This document shows positions 33,695 to 46,366 of a stretch of 64,000 nt of DNA, one piece after another (positions within the stretch are counted from its first letter, which is position 1; each line of letters opens with the position of its first letter). The DNA comes from Labyrinthula sp. Ha (lineage: Eukaryota > Sar > Bigyra > Labyrinthulida > Labyrinthulaceae). A model generated the notes under the pieces. It did no database searches. It had not been told where the DNA came from and worked only from the letters and a program-made list of their open reading frames with translations. The stretch spans positions 48,598-112,597 of the forward strand of contig JAALGZ010000072.1 in the NCBI GenBank assembly GCA_015227615.1, read 5' to 3'. Position numbers and translations under genes: made by a program.

Positions 33695-36600
33695 ATGATT
33701 AATCTATTAGACGCATTGAAAAAGCAAAAACCTGAAAAAATAGATGATTTATCTGTATATACTTTTAACTATGGATTTGTATTGGCCAAGAAGGCAAGTG
33801 CCAAGAAGGTTGGGCCGGGCTTTATATTCAAGAAGAAGACTGCCTTCAAACTTTCGTCAGATTCTCGAATAGATTACGGTTTTCAAGGAACTTACGATAA
33901 AACATCCAATTTTGGAGAACATGTGTTGGATATTAAAACGGGACGCAACATAAACAGCAGTTTGCTTAACTGGGAGTCTGATTGGCTCAAATTTAGTAAC
34001 GTAGCATTTGAATCGACATCCACAGATGTCATAAGCATCCATATATCAGCGAACTCTGCTGTCTTTTTTGAAAACTGCCAATTTAAAGGGGTTAAGGTCG
34101 ACTGTCTTGGTTTGGTAAGATGTTCTGGATGCACATTTACTGATGGAAACGAGTACCTTTTAAAAAGTGCTCGGCCATGTTTACTTAAAAGTTGTAATTT
34201 TGAGAACTCTCAAAATGGAGTGCTGTTATCTTTCAAGCAAAAGGAAGATTTGGAAACTATTATTGAGGATTGTAACTTTTTAAGTATGGCACAGACTGGC
34301 TTGGGTCTAACCTTGGGAGATCCAGCAGAAGAGGAAACTATGGACTCCCCCGAAACTGCATCAGATTTGCAGATTAGAATTCAGACCTGTAACTTTACCC
34401 AATGCCAGACTGCAGTTTTCGCATATAAGGTAACCTTATTTATGGAAAGATTAATGATTGTAACGAGTAAACCAACACCAAAAGGAAAGAAACCAGTTGC
34501 TACTACAGCACCTATGAATACTGGGATTATTTTAAATAATTGCAAAGCACATATATCTCGAACTAATGTTCAAGGTGCCCTTGTTGGTATGGAAATTGTG
34601 GGGAATACTTCTGAAACTGGGCTTTTTCAGTGTAAGTACCAGAAATGTAATGTAGGAGCTGTCTTTGCTGCCAAGAAACTAGAACGACAGGTTGTTGAAG
34701 GTGAAGAAGGAATAACAAGAAGGGCTTGGCTTGCAGGTTGTGTGTTTGTTCAAAATGGGGTAGGACTCCGACTGGAAAATTTTAGGTGTGAAGTTCTAGG
34801 ATCTACTTTTGTTTTCTCTGATTTACATTCAATTGAACTTGTTTACCCAGGTGTTGATGACGAAATTTTCAGGAGCTTTAATCAACCTGGTCAAACTGAT
34901 TCCCCTTTACGATTCAATGCTAATAACTTCATTGAGTTTAAACCTAAGACAAAGTTTTTTGACAAGCCAGAGCTTTATAAGAAGTTTCGAATCAGTGATG
35001 AACGTGTTTTTCAAATTAAGGGGAGCTATGAAGTTCCACTATATATGGATAATTTAGTAGAAAGGCTGAGGTCTGGGTACCTTCATGTTTTCTTTTATTC
35101 TCAAAACTCGGCAGAGGCTTTGGTTTGGCTGAACTCTGTACGTGCTTTGTTATTTTTGGTGAAGGAAGTTAAAAACAGACTCTTGGCCTTTCAGCATTTA
35201 AAATCTGAATTAAGGTTATGCTATTTTCTGGCAACCTACCCTATCGATTACAAAAAGAATGGAACTAAGAGAGAAGCAACTCTTTTTGAGATAGGAGACG
35301 TTCTTAAGGCTTGGACAGATTTTGCTTACATGGAAAAGTATGATGAAGCGATAGAAATTTTGACAGACGCACATCGTTTGAAGAGAATAGACCAAAAAAT
35401 TGCTGCGGCGAAAATTCAAGAGTTAAGTGATGAAAGAGTTCAAACTTTTCTGTATAAAAAATTTAGTCGTCAAAGGACTTATCTTCTTGATCATTTAATA
35501 GGCACGCGGCCTTTGAGTGCTTTAACATTAATAGCAAAAGCCAGTATTCAACCAGAGTATAAAAAGATTTCAGAGAAAAATGGAGGAAATTACAAAGCAC
35601 TGGAAGTCCAAGCTCTCTTGATGTTAGCTACGAGTCGAAATGATGAAGAGAATGAAGAGGTTCTTAATGTACGATGGACCCAGGTTGCTGCAGCTCAAAT
35701 GTTGTTAGAAAGAATGACAAGTGACCTTCAATCTCACTTTAATCTTTTCGACTCAACAAACCCAGTTCTAATAGGTTTTCTTCCAATTGGTTCTAATGTT
35801 ATGTTGTCTCAAGGCAGACACCGGGATGTCGTAAAACTGTTGCAGTATTATCAGCGCTCAGGAGTTCTCCATGACAGCACACTTGCTGCCATTTTGGAGG
35901 AAGCCAACCTTAAAGGCAAAAAATGGCACCAAGATAACCTATCAGTGGCAATTGAGGAAGCCACCAAAGACTACGAACCAGGGGCACCTACACCCTTACT
36001 ATTTCACAGAGTCATGACAGCCTCATATTCAAAGACAATCGAAGATGCGTTGAGTCATGTTCGATCAGGTATATTTGATGAATCCCTTAGAAATGAACTA
36101 ACCTTTGGCGCTGTGTATGGTTATATTACCAACAAGCACTCAGCATTTTCGCTTGAGCTTAATCTCGAAAGTGGAAATTGTGGTATCTGTGGAGTATATG
36201 TTCAGGCTCATGAGATAATTGTACCCTGTAGCAACAGCAGTCACAAATTTTGCCCTACTTGTTTTACAGAGAATTTCACGGGGTATTGTCCTGGTGGTTG
36301 CGGGCAATTGGTGAGCAAAGCAAATATGTGCAAAGCAGATGTGCCTCCAGAGAAGGTTATAAAATTCCAGCGATCGATATTTCAGACAGCTTTAAGAAAC
36401 CATATTGCATCTTTGAAAACTAAGTGGTATCAATGCGCTATGGAAAGCTGCGAGGGAGGTTCATCTAAAGTGGATTCCGACAATGTGTTTACGTGTTGTG
36501 TTTGTGGTATGTTTGGATTCACCTCAGATACAATGCAACTGACAGGATCGATGTCCGGCTTATGGAGTGATAAAACTTTGATGAGTATTATGTTGTTTCT

Positions 36601-37276
36601 ATACAAAGAGGCAGCTGTAAGTAGCAATTTTTTAGGGCATTATTTTCCTTATACGATGCCAACAAAAGTGTTTTTCAATGGAAAGAAGGAAGATGAGAAC
36701 AAGCTTCAGAGAACAATGGCCAAATTTCCTGATACTGAAAACGGGTTTAAGACGATAAAGGACCCTTTAGTGTTTATGCTGATTAGATGGGTCTTACAGT
36801 CTAACCCAACTAGTATCCGTCTAGTGAAAAAGAAGCAGTATCCTAAATTTCTTCCCAAGCTCACAAGTGCAAACTCCTCTTTCACACTCAGCGATCCAAA
36901 GGTTCATCTACTGCAGGTACAAAGTACACAAGAGAAAGAGCTTACCTTTCAAAAATTAAAGAAAAAATATGGATCTTTCTGGGCTTTTCACGGAAGTAAC
37001 TTGCGTAACTGGCATAGTATTATTCGAACAGGATTGAGAAACTATTCAAATACCAAGATGATGACTGCGGGGGCAGCTTATGGGGCCGGCATATACTTGT
37101 CGCCTGACATTAATATCCCGTTGGGGTATTCTGGTGGGTACAATAATAAACTGGCATTGGCGGTTATTGAAGTTGCAAATAACAGAAAAATGTTAACAAT
37201 CAGCGGGAACATCTATGTTGCTAAAGCTGAGGATCAAGTTCAAGTGAGGTATGTCATTGTTAAGAAAGATAAATAG
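33695..37276 (+). CDS. PARP6/8-type mono-ADP-ribosyltransferase with beta-helix-like N-terminus and RING/IBR-like zinc region
   Basis: A single 1193-residue frame. Residues about 60-400 show short repeated strands with recurring Asn/Cys/Gly turns (VFFENCQFKG, LVRCSGCTFTDG, PCLLKSCNFEN, IIEDCNFLS, IQTCNFTQC), the pattern of a right-handed parallel beta-helix. A long helical middle follows (about 430-815). Residues about 829-960 hold two Cys-rich blocks (CGICGVYV...CPTCFTENFTGYCPGGCG and WYQCAMESCEGG...CCVCGMFG) resembling RING/IBR zinc-binding modules. The C-terminal PARP domain has FHGSNLRNWHSII (H about 1099), GAAYGAGIYLSPD (Y about 1134) and a Tyr rather than Glu at the third catalytic position (about 1186). 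In PARP6/8/16 this goes with mono-ADP-ribosylation. It may modify ubiquitin-pathway targets, which is inference. Converges on the gene at 37472. Confidence 0.9.
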   Translation: MINLLDALKKQKPEKIDDLSVYTFNYGFVLAKKASAKKVGPGFIFKKKTAFKLSSDSRIDYGFQGTYDKTSNFGEHVLDIKTGRNINSSLLNWESDWLKFSNVAFESTSTDVISIHISANSAVFFENCQFKGVKVDCLGLVRCSGCTFTDGNEYLLKSARPCLLKSCNFENSQNGVLLSFKQKEDLETIIEDCNFLSMAQTGLGLTLGDPAEEETMDSPETASDLQIRIQTCNFTQCQTAVFAYKVTLFMERLMIVTSKPTPKGKKPVATTAPMNTGIILNNCKAHISRTNVQGALVGMEIVGNTSETGLFQCKYQKCNVGAVFAAKKLERQVVEGEEGITRRAWLAGCVFVQNGVGLRLENFRCEVLGSTFVFSDLHSIELVYPGVDDEIFRSFNQPGQTDSPLRFNANNFIEFKPKTKFFDKPELYKKFRISDERVFQIKGSYEVPLYMDNLVERLRSGYLHVFFYSQNSAEALVWLNSVRALLFLVKEVKNRLLAFQHLKSELRLCYFLATYPIDYKKNGTKREATLFEIGDVLKAWTDFAYMEKYDEAIEILTDAHRLKRIDQKIAAAKIQELSDERVQTFLYKKFSRQRTYLLDHLIGTRPLSALTLIAKASIQPEYKKISEKNGGNYKALEVQALLMLATSRNDEENEEVLNVRWTQVAAAQMLLERMTSDLQSHFNLFDSTNPVLIGFLPIGSNVMLSQGRHRDVVKLLQYYQRSGVLHDSTLAAILEEANLKGKKWHQDNLSVAIEEATKDYEPGAPTPLLFHRVMTASYSKTIEDALSHVRSGIFDESLRNELTFGAVYGYITNKHSAFSLELNLESGNCGICGVYVQAHEIIVPCSNSSHKFCPTCFTENFTGYCPGGCGQLVSKANMCKADVPPEKVIKFQRSIFQTALRNHIASLKTKWYQCAMESCEGGSSKVDSDNVFTCCVCGMFGFTSDTMQLTGSMSGLWSDKTLMSIMLFLYKEAAVSSNFLGHYFPYTMPTKVFFNGKKEDENKLQRTMAKFPDTENGFKTIKDPLVFMLIRWVLQSNPTSIRLVKKKQYPKFLPKLTSANSSFTLSDPKVHLLQVQSTQEKELTFQKLKKKYGSFWAFHGSNLRNWHSIIRTGLRNYSNTKMMTAGAAYGAGIYLSPDINIPLGYSGGYNNKLALAVIEVANNRKMLTISGNIYVAKAEDQVQVRYVIVKKDK

Positions 37277-37471
37277 TAGCAACATGAACAATATTTAGCC
37301 TACAACTTGTTATTAGCCCGTGGATGTACGCAATGAGCGGACACAGTGTTTTCGACGCCAGGAAAAAAACTTCTAAATAGAACTTAATTAACGCTTGATA
37401 ACACAATTCCTAAAATTACACGTCTCTTTATTCTTTTGTGATAACCCATAAGGAGTTTGAACAGCCTCTGT

Positions 37472-38638
37472 TCATACAGAGAGTAGAGATTCTTCAAAAG
37501 AAGTAGTGTTTTCCTCTTCATAATTAATTTTTCCATGGCCATACGCGACAGAGTTGAGCCTATGTTTATGAGAATAATAACTAGCGCCAGGAAGAGGCAT
37601 CGTAGGCGGGGCTTTGGGTTCTTTATTTTCTGGCCGATGGTGAATACGCAAATTAAAGTTAAACCCGAGGGCAATAACCCTCTTGTAATCTGGCCCAGAT
37701 GAATTCCCCACATTAACAACTTTGATCTTGTTTGATGGTCTATGAATTTTATTACTTGAAGATAAAAGGCTGAAGAAGGACCCGTCAACTTTAGGCAAGT
37801 CCTGATCACTCATCAATTTAACCCTTTGCAACTGCGTTGAGCTAGTACCTATGTGATGTCCAACAGATCCGAGTGATTCCGGAAGAGAGGTAACAGAGGA
37901 GCCAGAAATTAGTGTTGGTTGTTTTGTACCTTGATAAAATAACCGAGCCTTCTCTTTCCTGTCTAAGACTTGTTCAGACTCCTCTGAAAAAACGCTTCCA
38001 TCGTCATCGTCAAAAGAATCTTCACTATAGTAGTCATCAAACACTGCTTTTCCCATAACTTTCTCACTACTTTCTTCCGCCAATGATAATGTTGATTTTG
38101 TATTTACTCTTTCCCTTTTATATGGTTTACTATTTCCAAGTTCACTCTGTGTACGACGAGAAACTGAACCTTTACCTATAGTTGAAAGTCGTTGACGACG
38201 TTTCTTTTTTTTTCTTTGCAACTTTGCAAGTGATTTTTGTATACTTTGACTAATACGCCTACTAATACGGGGTTTTCCCTTCTTCAAAATTCTTTCACTG
38301 CCCATCCTACTTGCACCCTCGGACCTTTTGTCATAAAATTCTTCCTCGGCACTTCGGCTTTCTCGCTTCTCAGCTCGTGAAAAGAAGGGAAACTTTACCG
38401 AAAGCCTTCTCTTTGGCTTGCTAAAACTGATAGCTACATCAGAGCCTTCATGATCCAAACATTTATCGGCTTCTGCGTTTGCAAGTCTTTTTCCCACTGT
38501 TGAACTTATAGATACTCTCCCGTTTTGCAACTGGGGCGCTGGGGAGAAACCGGCAGCCTCCTTAAGTTCCCGCCTTGATAAACTTCTTATACTTTTCACC
38601 AGTTGCCTGTCTTCTGAAGGATCACTAGAAGAAGCCAT
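37472..38638 (-). CDS. disordered basic/acidic protein of unknown function
   Basis: A 388-residue protein from the ATG at 38636-38638 (context gaagccATGG). The frame stays open 34 codons upstream but without ATG. Residues about 60-180 are Ser/Arg/Lys-rich with a polybasic run (LQRKKKKRRQRLS). A Ser-Asp-Glu acidic stretch follows (DDYYSEDSFDDDDGSVFSEE, about 202-221). The last 100 residues contain KIKVVNVGN and a His/Tyr-rich region near GASYYSHKHRL. No domain is recognised. Low complexity and many RxxS sites suggest a phosphorylated, intrinsically disordered protein, possibly nuclear. It converges on the PARP gene. Confidence 0.75.
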   Translation of the reverse strand: MASSSDPSEDRQLVKSIRSLSRRELKEAAGFSPAPQLQNGRVSISSTVGKRLANAEADKCLDHEGSDVAISFSKPKRRLSVKFPFFSRAEKRESRSAEEEFYDKRSEGASRMGSERILKKGKPRISRRISQSIQKSLAKLQRKKKKRRQRLSTIGKGSVSRRTQSELGNSKPYKRERVNTKSTLSLAEESSEKVMGKAVFDDYYSEDSFDDDDGSVFSEESEQVLDRKEKARLFYQGTKQPTLISGSSVTSLPESLGSVGHHIGTSSTQLQRVKLMSDQDLPKVDGSFFSLLSSSNKIHRPSNKIKVVNVGNSSGPDYKRVIALGFNFNLRIHHRPENKEPKAPPTMPLPGASYYSHKHRLNSVAYGHGKINYEEENTTSFEESLLSV

Positions 38639-41600
38639 GGATGTCGTTCTGTTTATTTGGCAGACGTTGTGCACCTGTTCAGCAAACGGATAACTTTTCG
38701 ACTGACTCAATGGGTAGGTTGCAACACGAATTGGGAACAAGAAAGAAGAGTCAATGGTGTTTTACTGTAGTCTATTGATGTACTTCGAAATAAAAGTATT
38801 AAGTTGTTGAAATAGTTTTAACTTTATTAGTTAGTTTGAAATAGATAGTTTGACCTATATGCTATCTAGGATTGGTTCTACTAGATATAGTTTTACTATA
38901 TCGTTACATGTATATAATGTTTAGGAAGTTGCCACACCATTATTTCTAATAATTTTTGTATAATCTCTGCTTAATTTAACCTAATATAATATATTTTCTT
39001 GGCATACGAAAAATAAGTAACAGATCTCCCCATAGGGTGAGACAATTCCTACACAAGAAAGAACCAAACAAGCTTGCCTGCAGTCATGCATTAACAGGAA
39101 CATAATGAAATTAAAAACTCTCAGGACTTAACTCAAACAACAAATATGAATTTAAAGTAGTTGCTTTTATTACAACAAAATACTCGAGAGAAAGTTCAAG
39201 TGTAGGAGGTTAACTGGTTTCTTCTCTTAGCATTTTTGATGAAAACTGGTTCAAATTGAGAGAAGCTGCTTGAAAACAGATAATTGCAGTTGTCATTAGT
39301 CAAAGTTTATTTAAAAAACCTGGGAATGATATTGAACTGGGAAACTATTTTTCTGAGAAATCCGCAAAATGTGTTAATGATCTAAAGGAAATTCTGTGCG
39401 AGGGGCAATAATGTAACTTGAAATAAACGAATTACCAAGTTTTTTAGTGAGATTGGAATCTGCGTCTGAAAAAACAGTTTGCAGTTAGGTATAACTGAGA
39501 AACCTGGCAGGAACTTGGAGCAAGGGTTGAGAGACTCTTGGAATCTCATTCAGAAACGGGTCACATGTCCTATTACCTGAACCCCTTAGCTACTACAAGT
39601 TACTGGTATACTAAGTTGGCACTACTACCAAGGTGGAACCTTGCTTGGGTTTAATCACTGATTCTGGAATCTACCTCGTCTTTAAGCCATACACAAGGTT
39701 ATAAAACGTGTACTAGGCTTTCTACACTGTATGATTTTGTTCATTATACTTAATCAATTCTCAATTGAAATGTTTAGGTAATTAGTAATGATTAGCAATA
39801 AGAAAACTAAGGGTACAGAAGCGATTCCTAAAGTTAGGCTCATTGTATCAGGTCTAAAGCATTTAAGCTGATCTCGAACACGTATGGTGACTTGAAGTTC
39901 TACACCACATTCAAGACAAGATTATGTATAACTGAGTTCAGTTTACCTTGTTTAAAAATATAAAGCTTATGTGCACAAGATTTCTAATTGTTTTCTAAAA
40001 TATATATCCAATGGAGGTGGCGCCAGTCGTACCCAGTTTTGTAATTATATTTTTTTCGACCCTATTGCATACTCGTATAAATAGAACTGGCCTCCAAACT
40101 AGATGTAAGATTGTACTATTGAAAGTAACCAGAACCCCCAACCTGTTATCTAGCTGCCTTTTCAAACACAGTATTGACCCTTGCCAAAAACTTTCGTTCC
40201 AAATGAAAAAAAACGCTGTCACCTTTACGTAAAAGTTCTTAACCTTATTACAGAGTACTAAAATAATATCTTTTATTAGATAGTCAATTACACAGGATAT
40301 GCCTTTCATAAGCCGCTGAGCACTATAATAGACATTATTTAGAGGATTGTGAACACATGTAGGTTGGAGATTTTCTTACTGATTTATTAGGAGTTATTTT
40401 GTTGACCACACAACAAAATTTATAAATTAGAAAATGCTCAGATTAATATTTAATTAATATCTATTAATTGATATATAGACGTACCTTTTGACATATTCAA
40501 AGCTTAATTGCTCATTAAACTAAGGCAAGAGTTGCAAGTTTATATTTTAAACCTTATAAGAGGGCTTCTGCAATATAATTTCGGGTATGATTGGTTTCAT
40601 TATACAACCCCAAGGCTCATACTATACATTTAAGTAAGTTAGAGTAGAAATAAAGTATTGAGCCTATACTACAAACCAACCCTAGCAAAGCAATTTTAAT
40701 AAAATAAAAACTTCGCAGAAATGCTATATTTTCTACTTTGGTGCAACCCTATCGACTAATATTCATCCTCGTGGCAACGAGACATTCGAAAATTATACCT
40801 GCCTCAAATTATAGCTTTTTTTATGGAAAATATCTTCACATGTAGGTTAAGAGTCATATTATTGATGGCATACTCCGCCTCAGATTCTAACATTAGCTTT
40901 ATTTCAGGTTAAAGGTCTATATTTTCGAGTTGTAGACATTGAGATTACAAAACACAACAGACATACATTACTTGCAAATGAAACATCATATATGGTTAAC
41001 AGTGAGTCAAATTTATATTTTGATTATTATCAGAGTTATTATCGTCAAGTGTGTTAGTGAACATATAGTGAGGGCCTTTCAATGCCAAAATACGTTAAGT
41101 GTATCACAGTCTGAGGCAAGGTTCTTTTCATAGTATTTATTTAGGAAACGTGGTTTCCACAGCTTCAAGGTTAGTTCTTACGACTTAAGGTTATGACTTG
41201 AGACATTCGTAAGATGATGTGTTTCTTGTGAATACGTTTTTCCTGATATTATTTCATTTGTCCTACAGTTATCTCAGATAGATCTTTTTGGCTATCAGAA
41301 AAAAAAACAGCGGAAATTACATTAGTACTTATATTCTTTCCAGGGCAGTATAATTTGTAGCTTTAATTTTGTTTTATATCGATCTTCATACCTAAACCAC
41401 TCATCCATGATACTAACTATAATTGATGCCAATATATGTGGAATGGACAAGAATTGCACACTCATGTATATTCCAAGGTGAAAATTGAAATCTAAGACTA
41501 TATCGCTGTTAAATCTGAAATAATGCGATTAAGATAATTCTTAGGTAGCGTGAATTTGTATCCCCAAACTATTTTACCACTTATGTTTATTTCTCGTACA

Positions 41601-44600
41601 TTTGAAATCGTGATACTACAGGGATCTTACAAACAAACTCCAAAGAAAAGGGACTTCCAATATGCAAAACTCTATGCATTCAAATCCAGAGAGTTTCGCA
41701 TACTCTTGGTTGCTCCTTGCGGGCTTGCTCTGTTCCTTCTATGTGACAACCTAGCAAACATAATAGTGAAATGTGGAGAAATAGTGATAAGAAAATAAAT
41801 AATGAAAATATCTGATGTTGCCAGCTTTCTTCTCTTGATTTATGGATACAAATCCGAAGAAACCTCTCTTTGAAATGTTTAATAGTTGTCAGAATTATTA
41901 TCTCTTTAGAAATTAACTTGTTTTCATGGAAACGAGGCTAGTTCCAGATTTCAACAGCTGATATATCTTACACAACTTGGAGAACGCAGTTAAAAGCTAA
42001 GTCTTATAAGGCAATAAAGAGGCAAGGACACCGTTTCTAAGCTTCATTGTACCATAAAAAAGGTATTCTCATAGAGAACATAAAGTTAAATAAAGAACAA
42101 AAGCCGCAATTATCATAAAATATATATTCAAAAGTGTATATAGGTAAAGCAGTCGTGAAAGCCCCTTTTAAGTATAATTTTGAGGTTAGGGTAGGCATAT
42201 AGGTCTTTAGAATTTATTGTCCTCTGATTCTATTGGGATTATCTATCATCTATCCCAACTATTGGATAAATATTATATCTGAACATTTAGTTTCTCTGAT
42301 TATGGTATATTTCTTCTATTTGTAGCTTTTATGTTATCAAATAGCAATAATGCAGGTTTTATTGTCGTTGATATTACATATGGAAGCTAGGCGGGATTTC
42401 CCTGACTACGCTGAGATCTGTTAGTAATATTTGATATTTTTCGGGGAATTTTATTATGAATCATTTTGCAAATCATAAGTTTGAAAGAGAGGAGCGGTAA
42501 AATTCTTAATTATCATCTCTACAAAATGCAAAAATAACCTGAAAAAGCACGATATTGCATATATTTATACAGTCCCGGAAATCTGTGGTTCTCAATTTAT
42601 AAGTCGATCAATTTATTATAAATAGCAAGGTTATTTTTCTGTGCATCTTACATCCTTTCATTTCATTTCGGCCTGATATCTTGCTTTTTACCGTCAAAAT
42701 TATTGTTCTAGAGAATATGCGCAATTTAAACTCTATTATTTTTATTGCCACACCCTTGGTTTCATTAATAGATAGAGTTATTATTCAAAGAAAATTTACT
42801 AAGAGTCATTGAATCCTTCCAGGATTCCCATTGATAAAATTCATTTTCATCACATATTTGAATCCCCTTTCAATACTATTTGCCAGTTCATTAAACTTAG
42901 CAATTAAGAATACATTGAAAACTACGGCTTAGAAATTCTTAATATCCCTATATTCCATTTCAAGTAATTCAACAAAGTATTAAATTTCATTCAAACTCAA
43001 CATTTTAATTTTTGATACTACGTATTCCGCATATTCAATTTAGTACTAATTTTAAGGGAATAGCATTATGAGAAACAAGGTAGAATCTTAGAGTAGATTT
43101 AAAAAATAATTCTAGATAATTATATATAGTTTTTAGTGTATTTTATTACTCCATCAATCTGGAGACTGGTGATGATAATCTTAACTTGAGTATCTGATGT
43201 TGCAAATATAAATCTCCAGAAAATGTTTTCCCCACTGAATTCCTGCTGTATAGAGTTTGTCATAGATGAATCAATTAGCCAACATCATACCACGACCTTG
43301 TTCCTTACCTTAAGCGAAGGAGTTAAATTGGGCACTTTTTGTGCTATCCTTAGGTTACCATTTCTCATTGAGAAATTTGAGCTCACTTTGAGCTGAAGTT
43401 AGAATATACCTTTGCATAATTGGATTGAAATGAAAAGTTGGGCATTTAGGTATTGATAATAATATTGTTTACTGATAAAGGCTTGGTGTACAAATACGTT
43501 GAAGTTTCTTTTCATAACGGATTTTATGTTCTATTCTATCTTAAGCCCTAGATTTAATTTATCTATATTAATTTGAAACCATTATTTTCTTCATCCTATT
43601 GATTCTTCCACACGAAAAAGTAAGTATCTCCGTCGCGTTCTGCATTGAATACTTCATTTCCTTTGATAACAGAGTGCGTAACTCAATTGTATGTTTTTAC
43701 ATCAGTATATTTTTCGCTAATCCAATACAATTCAATAATAGTGTTCTGCGAGTGCACCACAGTCAAAATCAGAGATAGCCTGCTAAGCACCTGCAGCTGT
43801 GCATATGATGCTCCAAGGAATTTTGATATAGTATGCCTTATGCACTGTCTAAAATTTTACTGAGTGCAACTATTTTGCAGGGAAAATTGAGTCTCATTTT
43901 GGATTAAATCGCTTTAAAGTCTGTGATTTAGGTCTTGATGAATAAAACCTAGAATAAGAGTACAGCTGTTTGGAGGCTATGTCTTTAGTTCAAAGTTTGA
44001 ACCTGGGTTATTGAGAAAATGATGAAAGATTGTGTGTGCAACTTGCGCGAGCATTATGGTGGAGCTAGTTTCTACACGGGGCACAGTTAAGATCTTAAGG
44101 GGTATAAGCTCGGGCAACTGCAATTCGGTTTATGATAGAGCTCATAACTGTGTAATCAGGGTTAGGACTAGCGACGGTGTATAACATATAAACCCATAGG
44201 TTTAATATGTTAGGGGCAATGGTTGAGGTCTAAAGTCTTAGAAGCAAACTAAGTGGTAGTACTAGTAGGCCTTTGAGTTTGTTCAGAGCGCTATAGAGCC
44301 AGAATTTTCTATTCTTGTTAAAATAAAATACCTCCATTGAGCCTTAGTATCAAAGAGCATCATGTTCATTTCATTTGTTTGCCATTGAAGGAGATTTTGG
44401 AATTTTTTAAGGATATAACCTTTAGAAATGATTGTTTAAAGAGTCACTCAAATTTTAAATCAATGGATGGTGATTAGTGGGTTCCGCCTATAGTTTATTG
44501 AAAATTCATGAAGAATTTCCCCTAAATTTCTTTCTCATTGGTCAATAATAAAGTTTTTTAAACCGCTTTCATTATTTCTTAGTGACTATTGATTAGGATT

Positions 44601-46366
44601 ACTGAGTCAAACCTTATGCCATGCTGCATTGATGATATTTGTTGAAAACCAGTGTAAAATCAGAATAATTTAATGATAAAAAATACCTTTCATACTGGCA
44701 AGCAGGTTAAGAGTCAAAGAGCTACTTAAAGTATTGATTATAACCAGCCTTTATTGGTTGCTATAGCTAAGCGATTCTTATGTCAAAGGCAGAGATGTGT
44801 TAGCTTCTTAATTGTTGCAGAAACACTAGTCTTATATGAAGATCGGAAAGATTAGGGATGAGAATTTCCACACCCAATTTGTCATCTAAGAGTAGAAAAC
44901 AAGAATAAAATCACTTTGAGAAATGTTAACATCTCAGTAATAGTGAATATATTTTCATTGAAATATTTCTTTGAACTTTACTTTAAAAGCGTTAGAGATC
45001 GTGAGTTCAGGTTGCTCTCCAGGATTCAATCTATTTTATTACTGATATTAGAGTAGACATCTCCCCTGGTTTCTACTTTGGTGCGCTATGCCACATAAAA
45101 TATTTCTTCGCAGCTTATTTTAACGGTATTAGCAGCTAATGAATGATTACTTGTTAGAAAAGATGTCCATCAGACAATTTTTTTTTGGTAGAAGAAGAGA
45201 AACCCCAGTTGCAAATTGAGGCTATTATGAGTCTAGTGTGTTCACAGTATTTTAATGTTGAAAGTAAACAATTAATATTCTGAACTTTGCCACAAAGGCT
45301 CCATTAAAATATCCTTAGGTGTTTATGCTAAGATTGTTAAAATTAAGACTACTATTACACTCTCTCAAGGTTACCTAATGTAGTAATTTATACATGGGAG
45401 AACATGTATTAGAAAGCCAAATCTTTACAATATTAATTTTACTGCAATCATAAAAACCCACATGGCTTGCTCAAAGATAATTTAGCTTATTTTATGTATC
45501 GGTTTTGAAACCACATATTTTAAAATTCTATTGTAAAGTTTGCAGAAATTTGACGCTGCTCATAATATATTTCATCATCCTTAACTTACGTAGCTCCCAT
45601 TCAGCAAAAAACTAAAGCATTGATGATGATCTAACCTACATATATTTACTAATCTTTTAGTTACTTTAGAAAAAGAACTATGAGATTTGAGTTGATTATT
45701 ATAATACCTACTTTTCAACACTAGTAGTTGTGTCATTTTCAAAGGATAGTGTTATTGTTATTCATGGAACTCAGTGCTGACCCTATGTTTCTGGGCCTGA
45801 TGATGGTATGACCGCTTAAACTAATCTGCATAAGGTTCTATACGCTCAAATACATTATCTCTTTTTCTTAGCTATGCTACCGAGAACTCCTATTTTTCTT
45901 ACTGAACATAGAGACAAGCATTATTGTGAATTTAGAAGCGTTTTCTAAGCATACTTTTCTTGCTACAAAAACTTGAAGGCAGTCAAGAAAATACATCCTT
46001 ATGTTGCTATAATTATCTCCAGGGTTTTAGTTAGATGTTTTCCAGTTTTAGGAATGAGTCGAAGCATATGCTGAAAATGATAGAGAAACAGGACACTTAA
46101 GTTTGCTGTTTTAGCACCTTTTTTTTCTTCTTATTTTACACCAAAGCCGTATTATGGCTTTAATAACAAATGAAGATTGAAAAAAAAGTAGGAGGCTTTT
46201 ATGGGAAACAAATAAAGAAGGTGCAAAACGTCGAACCAGAGTTTCGTAGAAGTTGATTTGGTTTTGTAATTATAATTTCAATGTGTCACCTAAACAAGAT
46301 TTAATAATCTCTACAAAAACGTATAACTTATAGCCCTAAAACAACAATAACCAAATTCTCCAAAAA
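38639..46366. other. gene desert, about 7.7 kb
   Basis: Largest gene-free stretch. Short frames at 39995-40309 (minus) and 40011-40232 (plus) overlap each other antisense, and neither is convincing. A GC-richer patch at about 43980-44260 (with gtggagctagtttctacacg and ctcgggcaactgcaattcgg) stands out from its surroundings but has no long frame and no tRNA-like folding I can confirm. It could be a non-coding RNA or intron-rich exons. Confidence 0.5.

Noticed and set aside
39995-40309. Overlapping antisense frames in the gene desert
   Set aside because: Both strands are open over the same DNA; neither has a domain or coding-like composition strong enough to choose.
40939-43863. Three short plus-strand frames (40939, 41550, 43645)
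   Set aside because: 60-82 codons, AT-rich, hydrophobic by composition; expected by chance in 7.7 kb.
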